A DNA stretch of 9,623 bases from assembly GCA_012514615.1 (NCBI GenBank), contig JAAYZY010000628.1, positions 1 to 9,623 of the forward strand. Reading direction: 5' to 3'. This stretch comes from Chloroflexota bacterium (lineage in GTDB: Bacteria > Chloroflexota > Anaerolineae > DTPP01). This document shows, piece after piece, positions 1 to 4,922 of the stretch. The notes below the pieces were generated by a model. The model ran no database searches. It was not told the DNA's origin and saw only the letters and a program-made list of their open reading frames with translations. A program made the position numbers and the translations under genes. How positions within the stretch are numbered: the first letter of the stretch is position 1; every line of letters starts with the position of its first letter.

Positions 1-429
1 CCCCTGGATGGCGCGGCCCTCCCAGCTCCAGCCCATGGTCGTCAGCCGGGCGATATCTGGGTAGCTGGCTGCGATGGCCTCCAGCGCGGCGACTGTCTCG
101 GCGTAGTCGTGGTAGTCGCTGTCGGCCGGGGGGAAGTCCTGAGGCTGGACCTCCCATTCCACCACGAAGCCCTCTTGCCGAAGCCTAGAGACCTGCCCCT
201 CATCCAGCAAGGCCCAGGCCAGGCCGCTCTCCAGGTCCACCCCTTCCATGGCCACGCCCAGGTGCACCAGTTGGCGTCGCTGCTCCCAGGTCGGGGCGGC
301 GATGCGCGCCGGTCGGCGGCTCGGCCGCGGCTGAGCCGCCCAGGCCGTGGCCGCCCGCAGGGCCAGAAGGGTCAACAGCGCCAGGAAAATCAGTAGGGGG
401 AGTCGGCGCTCTGTTCGCTGCTGGCTCAC
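1..429 (-). CDS. M14-family zinc carboxypeptidase, exported, N-terminal fragment (runs off window start)
   Basis: The minus-strand reading frame is open from the start codon to the window edge and gives about 143 residues. It begins with a short Arg-rich stretch and a strongly hydrophobic segment (LPLLIFLALLTLLALRAAT), then AWAAQ, which reads as a secretory signal peptide. Residues 100-143 match the entry to an M14 carboxypeptidase catalytic domain: DSDYHDYAETVAALEAI, then SYPDIARL, then a GWSWEGRAIQG block that precedes the zinc-binding HxxE motif. The zinc ligands and catalytic Glu lie outside the window, so activity cannot be judged. The region between the signal peptide and the domain looks like the start of a propeptide. 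Start choice: GGAGG directly abuts an ATG at 435, leaving no spacing, whereas the GTG at 429 sits 6 nt after GGAGG, so GTG is preferred. The family would cleave C-terminal residues from peptides outside the membrane. Transcribed divergently from the cytochrome operon. Confidence 0.8.
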   Translation of the reverse strand, partial: MSQQRTERRLPLLIFLALLTLLALRAATAWAAQPRPSRRPARIAAPTWEQRRQLVHLGVAMEGVDLESGLAWALLDEGQVSRLRQEGFVVEWEVQPQDFPPADSDYHDYAETVAALEAIAASYPDIARLTTMGWSWEGRAIQG

Positions 430-491
430 GTGCATCCTCCATCGGCCGCGATGCCCTAAGCCAGAGCGGCCTGGGGAGCAAGGTTGCCGGC

Positions 492-520
492 ATTGTGCCA
501 CCGGCCCAGAGGCTTGTCAA
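492..520 (-). promoter_or_regulatory. Sigma70-like promoter for the carboxypeptidase gene
   Basis: Read on the minus strand, a perfect TTGACA (515-520) is followed after 17 nt by CACAAT (492-497, 4 of 6 to TATAAT). This predicts a transcript start near 485 and a leader of about 55 nt before the GTG at 429. It is assigned from consensus and position only. Confidence 0.5.
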
Positions 521-537
521 GGGCCTTTGGCTGCGGC

Positions 538-566
538 GTGACAGGATGCCTGGCTTGTGGTACACT
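538..566 (+). promoter_or_regulatory. Sigma70-like promoter with extended -10 for the cytochrome/selenoperoxiredoxin operon
   Basis: GTGACA (538-543, 5 of 6 to TTGACA) lies 17 nt before TACACT (561-566). The TACACT is preceded by TGG, which makes an extended -10 element. The start of transcription would be near 573, about 57 nt before the ATG at 630. No second promoter was seen inside the three-gene run that follows. Confidence 0.5.
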
Positions 567-581
567 AGGCTCCGGGGATGG

Positions 582-600
582 GCGAGGCTCTCTGCCTCGC
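582..600 (+). repeat. Perfect 7-bp hairpin in the predicted 5' leader of the cytochrome operon
   Basis: GCGAGGC (582-588) and GCCTCGC (594-600) are exact inverted copies around the 5-nt loop TCTCT. The hairpin would fall between the predicted transcript start and the Shine-Dalgarno AGGAGG at 616-621. There is no T-tract after it, so it is not a terminator. It may stabilise the 5' end or be a protein-binding site; function is unknown. Confidence 0.4.
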
Positions 601-629
601 GGTGGGCCTGGACGCAGGAGGACGGGCGG

Positions 630-2174
630 ATGCTCACGCGGTGGCTGTCTGTGGTGGTGGCGGTCTGGCTGGGGGTGGGCCTGGCGGCCTGCGCCCCTGC
701 GCCTGACCCTACCCCAGCCCCGCCGAGGCCATCCGCCACCTTCACTCCGCCTCCTCCCCCGAGCCCGACGCCGCGCCCTACGGCCACGGCCACCGCCTGG
801 CCCACGCCGCTGCCCACATCTACGCCTTCCGCCACGCCCACGGAGGCGGCGTCGGCAGCGACCATGGACACGCCCACGCCCACCGCCACGTCGCTGCCTC
901 CGACGGCAACACCCACCTGGACGCCCACGCCTACGGCGACGTGGCCCACGCCCACGCCGCTGCCCACGGCCACCCCCGCGCCCAGCGCCCCGAACGGGCG
1001 GCTGGTGTGGGCCGCCAAGCTGTGCCTGGACTGCCACGGGGCCAGGGCGGAGGGTGGCAGCGGGCCGCGGCTGGCCGACGCTGGCCTCAGCCTGGATCAT
1101 CTGCTGGGCCGGGTGCGCCAGGGGGCCGGGGAGATGCCAGCCTTCTCGCCAGCGGAGGTCAGCGACGGCGAGGCGGCGGAGATCCATGCCTGGTTGGGGA
1201 GCTTGGCCGCGCCAACCCCCACGCCACTCCCCACGCCGGCCTTCCCCACCGAAGCGCTGCTGGCCATGTGGGGGCATGTGCAGGAGATGGCCGAGCAGAC
1301 TGCCTGGGCCTGTGACCTTCCGGAGCGGCTGGCCGTTGATGACGAAGAGCGCCTGCAGGTGCTGCGAGAGCACCTGGTAGCGGCACAGGCAGCGGGGCAA
1401 GCCGCCCGAGAGCAGGCTGCCCTGGCGCTGCAAGAGGTGAGCGGCGACAGGCTGGCAGCATTGATCGGCGAGACTGTGGCCCAGGTGGAGGCGGCTGGGG
1501 CGCTGGTGGAGCAGGCGCTAGCCCAGGAAGCGTGGGCGGAGGCTCGGGCAGGGGCGGCGGAAGCGGTCCTACGGACGCCGGCGGCCCTTTCGCTGTCCAC
1601 CGAGGCCGTGAGGGCGGCAGGGCTGGCTGGCGCCGTGCGGGTGCGGGTGCGCGACAGGTCTGGGGCCGTGCTGCAAGGGGCGCTGGTGGTGGTGTCGGGC
1701 GGGCGTGAACTGCTGGCGGCGCAGACCGATGCCGCCGGCCGAGCCACCTTGCACCAGGTGGCCGCAGTGCCGGCGCTGACGGTGCGGGTCTACGTCCCAG
1801 GGATGGTCTCTCACGAGCTGGTGGTGGGCCTGGCCCCCGGGGCGGCGGCCGATTGCTCGTTCACGCTGCCAGAGCCGGCGGTGGCTGGGCAGGCGCCGAC
1901 GCTGGCGGATGCGCGCGCCGAGGTCAGGGAGACGGTGGTTGCCCTGAGCGTCTCGGCCAGCGACCCACAGGGGCTGGGCAACCTCGTTGAGGTCCTCGCC
2001 GTCAGCGCCGAGCTGGGGGTTGCGTACCCGCTGCAGGCGGCCGACGGCGACCGCTACGCGGTCGAAGCGCCTTGGTCGACGAAGCCGGCCGGGGCCTACA
2101 CCTGGCGATTCTTGGCCAGGGACGCCCAGGGACACACGAGCGACTTCGCAGCGGTGCGCTACGCCGTGCCGTGA
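630..2174 (+). CDS. c-type cytochrome lipoprotein with Pro/Thr linkers and C-terminal Ig-like domains
   Basis: A 514-residue exported haem protein. The ATG at 630 follows AGGAGG (616-621) by 8 nt; the frame is open upstream, but no earlier start has a ribosome site. Residues 1-21 are a lipoprotein signal with lipobox LAAC, so Cys21 would be lipidated and the protein anchored on the outer face of the membrane. Residues about 22-117 are an extended Pro/Thr-rich linker. A single cytochrome c domain spans about 118-190: haem motif CLDCH (Cys132, Cys135, His136) and probable distal ligand Met169 in GEMPAF. A second short Pro/Thr linker is followed by an Ala/Glu-rich helical region (about 206-327). 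Next come a carboxypeptidase-regulatory-like beta domain (about 329-416, with GRATLHQV) and a final Ig-like domain (417-514). Likely role: electron carrier tethered to the membrane, with C-terminal domains for partner binding. First gene of an operon with an EB_dh-like haem protein and a selenoperoxiredoxin. The cytochrome assignment is firm; the partner is unknown. Confidence 0.85.
   Translation: MLTRWLSVVVAVWLGVGLAACAPAPDPTPAPPRPSATFTPPPPPSPTPRPTATATAWPTPLPTSTPSATPTEAASAATMDTPTPTATSLPPTATPTWTPTPTATWPTPTPLPTATPAPSAPNGRLVWAAKLCLDCHGARAEGGSGPRLADAGLSLDHLLGRVRQGAGEMPAFSPAEVSDGEAAEIHAWLGSLAAPTPTPLPTPAFPTEALLAMWGHVQEMAEQTAWACDLPERLAVDDEERLQVLREHLVAAQAAGQAAREQAALALQEVSGDRLAALIGETVAQVEAAGALVEQALAQEAWAEARAGAAEAVLRTPAALSLSTEAVRAAGLAGAVRVRVRDRSGAVLQGALVVVSGGRELLAAQTDAAGRATLHQVAAVPALTVRVYVPGMVSHELVVGLAPGAAADCSFTLPEPAVAGQAPTLADARAEVRETVVALSVSASDPQGLGNLVEVLAVSAELGVAYPLQAADGDRYAVEAPWSTKPAGAYTWRFLARDAQGHTSDFAAVRYAVP
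693..980 (+). repeat. Low-complexity Pro/Thr-codon repeat tract (CCCACGCC-type)
   Basis: This tract encodes the linker between the lipobox cysteine and the haem domain. It is made of irregular tandem units such as CCCACGCC, CCGCCACG and CCGACGGC, giving P-T-P, A-T-A and P-T-A-T strings. The strong bias makes long spurious reading frames on the opposite strand (Gly/Val- or Arg-rich), which should not be annotated. Such tracts are prone to slippage, so linker length probably varies between strains. Confidence 0.75.
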
Positions 2175-2210
2175 GCGGGGGCCAAGACCGGACTGGGGGC
2201 GAGGGGGTAG

Positions 2211-2873
2211 ATGGCACTACGGGTGCAGGTAGGATGGCTGGCGGCAGTGTGTGCGCTGTTGGCTGTGGGGATGTGGCCGGCAGCCGTCGAGGAGACCGCA
2301 GGGGTCCTCACGGCCTACGGAACAGAGCGGGCGCCCCAGGTGGATGGGCTGGTGGAGCCGCTGTGGCGGGCTGCCGCGCCGCTTTCGGCCCCGCTGGCCT
2401 GGCAGACCGAGGGGGCCGCGCCGGCCGGGGCGATGGAGCTGCGGGCCCTCTACACCCCTGAGCGGGTCTACTTCCTGGCGCGCTGGCCTGGGCAGGGCCC
2501 ATGGGGCCGGGCGGCTGACGCCTACAACAAGCTCACGGTACATTGGCGCATGGCTCCGCTGGAGGAGGCAGGGCAGCAGATGGCCTGCACGGTGGCCTGC
2601 CACGTTGCCCAGGCCGACGGCCGAGGGCAGTTCGTGCGCGTGACGACACAGACAGCGCCCCAGGGGCCCGACCGAGCGTTGGAGGCCGCCGGCGGGTGGT
2701 GGGCTGGCACCTGGACGCTGGAGTGGTCTCGCCCCTTGGTGAGCGGCAGTCCGTACGATGTACAGTTCGGTGATCTGGAGCAGGGTTATCCGTTCCTGCT
2801 CAAAGCCCACGAGGGTGTGGACGGGTGGGCCGACCGCATATCGCCCCTCTACGAACTTCGGTTCGGACCGTAG
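2211..2873 (+). CDS. Exported ethylbenzene-dehydrogenase-related (EB_dh-like) haem-binding domain protein
   Basis: A 220-residue protein starting 36 bp after the cytochrome stop, with GAGGGGG just ahead of the ATG. Residues 1-27 form a secretory signal (hydrophobic WLAAVCALLAVGMWPAA). The rest is a single beta-rich domain of the kind seen in ethylbenzene dehydrogenase gamma subunits and related DMSO-reductase-family cytochrome subunits. Supporting blocks are QVDGLVEPLWRAA at the start, LRALYTPERVYFLARWPG, and the late signature GTWTLEWSRPL followed by DVQF. Residues 126-131 read C-T-V-A-C-H, a CxxxCH motif that could attach haem covalently with an unusual three-residue gap; family members elsewhere bind haem b through Met and Lys. 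No molybdopterin catalytic subunit is in the window, so it probably works with the upstream cytochrome c lipoprotein outside the membrane. The domain call is good; substrate and haem type are unknown. Confidence 0.75.
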   Translation: MALRVQVGWLAAVCALLAVGMWPAAVEETAGVLTAYGTERAPQVDGLVEPLWRAAAPLSAPLAWQTEGAAPAGAMELRALYTPERVYFLARWPGQGPWGRAADAYNKLTVHWRMAPLEEAGQQMACTVACHVAQADGRGQFVRVTTQTAPQGPDRALEAAGGWWAGTWTLEWSRPLVSGSPYDVQFGDLEQGYPFLLKAHEGVDGWADRISPLYELRFGP

Positions 2874-2898
2874 CCCTGGGGGGCGCGAGGAGGAGCTG

Positions 2899-3372
2899 AT
2901 GGAACAGTTCCCGGTAGGGGCCCAGGCCCCCGACTTCACCTTGACCGACACAGCCGGCCAAGCCGTGCGCCTGAGCGACTACCACGATCGCCAGCACGTG
3001 GTGTTGGTCTTCACCCGCGGCTTCACTTGACCCTACTGCCGCCGGCACCTGGCGCAGTTGCGCCACGATTACCCAGAGTTCACTGCCCGACAGGCCGAGG
3101 TGTTGGCCATCGGTCCCGAAGGCCCGCGGGCATTCGCTCGCTTCTGGGCCGAGAATGAGATGCCGTTCCCTGGGCTGGCCGACCCCAAGCACACGGTGGC
3201 GGACCTCTACGGGCAGCAGGTCATGCTGCTGAAGCTGGGCCGCATGCCCGCTGTTCTGGTGGTGGACCGCCAAGGGCAGATCCGTTTCGGGCAGTTCGGC
3301 CAGGCCATGAGCGACATCCCGCCCAACGCCGACGTGCTGGCCCTGCTGGGCCGTCTCAGCGGGGAAGGCTAG
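2899..3372 (+). CDS. Selenocysteine-containing peroxiredoxin (AhpC/TSA family), TGA at codon 44 read as Sec
   Basis: Translating through one in-frame TGA (3028-3030) gives a complete 157-residue thioredoxin-fold peroxiredoxin. The N-terminal VGAQAPDFTLTDTAGQAVRL and VVLVFTRGF blocks lead into T-U44-P-Y-C47-RRHL, where family members have CPYC. The second half has PFPGLADPKHTVADLYG and PAVLVVDRQGQIRF, all in the same frame, so no frameshift is involved. Sec44 takes the place of the peroxidatic cysteine and Cys47 is the only cysteine in the protein, giving a U-x-x-C redox pair. A SECIS-like hairpin follows the TGA. The ATG at 2899 follows GAGGAGGAG (2887-2895), 25 bp after the previous stop, so it is the third gene of the haem operon. 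Expected role: reduction of peroxides or disulfides. Its own signal peptide is absent, so it is probably cytoplasmic. The alternative is a point mutation or sequencing error TGC/TGT to TGA. Confidence 0.82.
3050..3065 (+). promoter_or_regulatory. Candidate bacterial SECIS hairpin
   Basis: TGGCGC (3050-3055) and GCGCCA (3060-3065) pair perfectly around the 4-nt loop AGTT. The apical-loop G is at 3057, 27 nt after the TGA. The known bacterial SECIS pattern asks for a short stem-loop within roughly 16-37 nt of the UGA and a G in the first two loop positions; this meets both, with GU in the loop. A competing hairpin (3036-3057: CTGC, bulged C, GCC; loop GGCACCT; GGCGCAG) is also possible, but its loop lies only 13 nt from the TGA. 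Confidence 0.6.
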
Positions 3373-4286
3373 AAGCGTACCACCCCTTCGGCCACCGGCG
3401 CCACCTGGCCGCCGACGCGCACCGCCCGCACCCCGTGCTGGTCGTGGTCCACCTCGATGTGCAGGCGGCTGGGCCGGCCCATCTCCAGGCCCTGCTCGCT
3501 CTCGATGGAAGTGGTGGGTGGGGTCAGGAGGACAGCCCCATAGCGCACCAGGTAGGCGCCCAAGGCGCCGTTGGCGCTGCCGGTGGCTGGGTCTTCGGGC
3601 ACACCCAACTGTGGGGCGAACATGCGCACGTGCACCGCAACCTCGGGGGCCACCGTCTGTCGGCAGAAGACCACCACGCAGTCGGTGCCCAGCGGCTCGC
3701 AGACCCGGCTCAGGGCATCCAGGTTCAGGCGGGCCAGCGCCTGGACTTGGGTCAGGGTTCGCAGGGGCACTATCATCTGGGGCAAGCCAGTGGAGACGAT
3801 CTGCACCGGCAGGCCGGTCTCGGTGATGGCCTGCGGAGGAACGCCCAGGCCCGCTGCCAGCCCAGCGATGTCGTCCACCAGGCCCAAGAACTGGGGCCGC
3901 GCCTGGGTCATCACCACCTGCTGCACGCGGCCGGCCTCCACGTGCAGGTCGGCTGGCAGCACGCCAACCCCCAACTCAAAGCGCACCACCGTGCGCGGTT
4001 CCTGCAGGGCTACGCGCCCCAGGTGGGCCAGCACCCAATGGGTACCTACCACCGGGTGGCCGGCGAACGGGAGCTCTTCGCCGGGGGTGAAGATGCGCAC
4101 CCGGAAGTCGGCTTCAGGGCTGCGAGGCGGCAGCACGAAGGCGGTCTCCGAGAGGTTCATCTCCTGCGCCAGGGCCTGCATCTCCTCGTCGCTGAGGCCC
4201 TGGGCATCGGGGAAGACTGCCAAGGGGTTGCCGCCGAAAGGGCGGTCGGTGAACACGTCTACCTGAATGAAGCGATACTCCTTCAT
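3369..4286 (-). CDS. PhzF-family isomerase/epimerase-like protein
   Basis: A 305-residue protein of normal length for the family. The N-terminal block is FIQVDVFTDRPFGGNPLAVF, followed by NLSETAF, whose Glu47 corresponds to the catalytic glutamate of PhzF. Then come LPFAGHPVVGTHW (Gly76-His77-Pro78) and the second-half signature DPATGSANGALGAYL (232-246), so both halves of the diaminopimelate-epimerase-like fold and the active site are intact. PhzF converts a dihydro-hydroxyanthranilate in phenazine synthesis, but most genomic relatives have unknown substrates and no phenazine genes are seen here. The ATG at 4286 is preceded by GAGG with 6 nt spacing and lies 2 bp after the ECF gene stop, so it is translationally coupled. 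Its TAG shares CTAG with the stop of the convergent selenoperoxiredoxin. The family call is firm; the reaction is not known. Confidence 0.9.
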   Translation of the reverse strand: MKEYRFIQVDVFTDRPFGGNPLAVFPDAQGLSDEEMQALAQEMNLSETAFVLPPRSPEADFRVRIFTPGEELPFAGHPVVGTHWVLAHLGRVALQEPRTVVRFELGVGVLPADLHVEAGRVQQVVMTQARPQFLGLVDDIAGLAAGLGVPPQAITETGLPVQIVSTGLPQMIVPLRTLTQVQALARLNLDALSRVCEPLGTDCVVVFCRQTVAPEVAVHVRMFAPQLGVPEDPATGSANGALGAYLVRYGAVLLTPPTTSIESEQGLEMGRPSRLHIEVDHDQHGVRAVRVGGQVAPVAEGVVRF

Positions 4287-4288
4287 GG

Positions 4289-4849
4289 TCAGCCTCGCTG
4301 GTGTGGTGTGGGGTATTTGCCTTCCTGCCAGGTATGGGGGCCGGCCATGCTGGTAATGGGCGGGTAGGCGCGGCGCACAGCCCAGAAGAGGGGGATGCCC
4401 ACGAACCCGCCGGCCAGGTTCTGGATGAAGTTGCCCGGCGCTTCCACCGCGGCAGGCCCGGCGCCGTAGAGGATGCTGCCCACCAGGAAGTAGCCGGCCA
4501 CCATCACCACTGCGCCCACGGCCCAACCGATCAGGATCCACGACAACGAGGGGAAGGCGCGGCGGCTCAGCCAGCCGGCCAAGAAGCCCTGCAGGCCGTG
4601 GATGAGGAAGGAGAACAGGGTCCACTGGGGGTAGCCGCCGATGGCGTCAGCCAGGCCGGTGCCGATGCCGCCAGCCAGCAGCCCTACCCACGGCCCAAAG
4701 GTGAAGGCCGCGAAGTAGATGGCCACGTCGGCGAAGTTGATGTACCCGCGAGTGGGAGCCATAGGCACCCTAACCGTCAGGGTGAAGACGGTGACCAACG
4801 CCGTCATCACACTGAGGATCGCCACTGTTCGAGCATCGAATCGTTTCAC
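4289..4849 (-). CDS. ECF transporter S component (vitamin-type substrate-binding membrane subunit)
   Basis: A 186-residue integral membrane protein with about six hydrophobic segments. The signature is VRVPMAPTRGYINFADVAIY, then FGPWVGLLAGGIGTGLADAIGGYP and FSFLIHGLQGFLAGWLSRR, as in the riboflavin/HMP/pyridoxine-like S components of energy-coupling-factor importers. The S unit binds the vitamin and docks on a shared EcfT/EcfA1A2 module, which is not in the window and must be encoded elsewhere. Start is GTG at 4849 with AAGGAG placed 6 nt upstream; no ATG start is available nearby. It lies 73 bp after the MocR regulator and is coupled to phzF. Placement beside a PLP-binding regulator and near a PNPOx-like gene hints at B6 vitamers, but pyrimidine, thiamine or riboflavin substrates are not excluded. 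The C-terminal tail (PHTWQEGKYPTPHQRG) is polar. Confidence 0.85.
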   Translation of the reverse strand: MKRFDARTVAILSVMTALVTVFTLTVRVPMAPTRGYINFADVAIYFAAFTFGPWVGLLAGGIGTGLADAIGGYPQWTLFSFLIHGLQGFLAGWLSRRAFPSLSWILIGWAVGAVVMVAGYFLVGSILYGAGPAAVEAPGNFIQNLAGGFVGIPLFWAVRRAYPPITSMAGPHTWQEGKYPTPHQRG

Positions 4850-4886
4850 TGTTTACTCCTTGGAGCGAAGAATAGATGGGTACGCC

Positions 4887-4905
4887 CTGGCCCTGCAAGG
4901 GCCGG
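4887..4905 (-). repeat. Intercistronic hairpin between the MocR and ECF genes
   Basis: GGCCCT (4889-4894) and AGGGCC (4898-4903) are perfect inverted copies with a GCA loop, extended by one G-U and one C-G pair to 4887 and 4905. No T-run follows on the transcribed strand, so it is not a classical terminator. In a 73-bp gap between a regulator and its likely target it could reduce read-through or protect mRNA ends. Confidence 0.35.
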
Positions 4906-4922
4906 CGGCATTGCCCACGGCG

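Noticed and set aside
200..1433. Long minus-strand frames rich in Gly/Val or Arg/Gly opposite the cytochrome gene
   Set aside because: They are shadows of the Pro/Thr-codon tract; the repeats (GVGVGV, RRRGRG) come from CCCACGCC-type units, with no domain or ribosome site.
2758..3030. A 90-residue gene ending at the TGA
   Set aside because: Its first part overlaps the EB_dh-like gene out of frame; only the part from the ATG at 2899 is real, and it continues through the TGA.
3058..3372. A 104-residue gene starting at TTG after the TGA
   Set aside because: It is the C-terminal part of the selenoperoxiredoxin; it lacks the U-x-x-C site and has no ribosome site.
3435..4367. A 310-residue plus-strand frame opposite PhzF
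   Set aside because: The minus strand carries all PhzF motifs, while this frame has a His/Gln-rich composition typical of antisense of a GC-rich gene.
4850..4922. Vitamin riboswitch ahead of the ECF gene
   Set aside because: The 73-bp gap is too short for TPP or FMN riboswitches and shows only one small hairpin.
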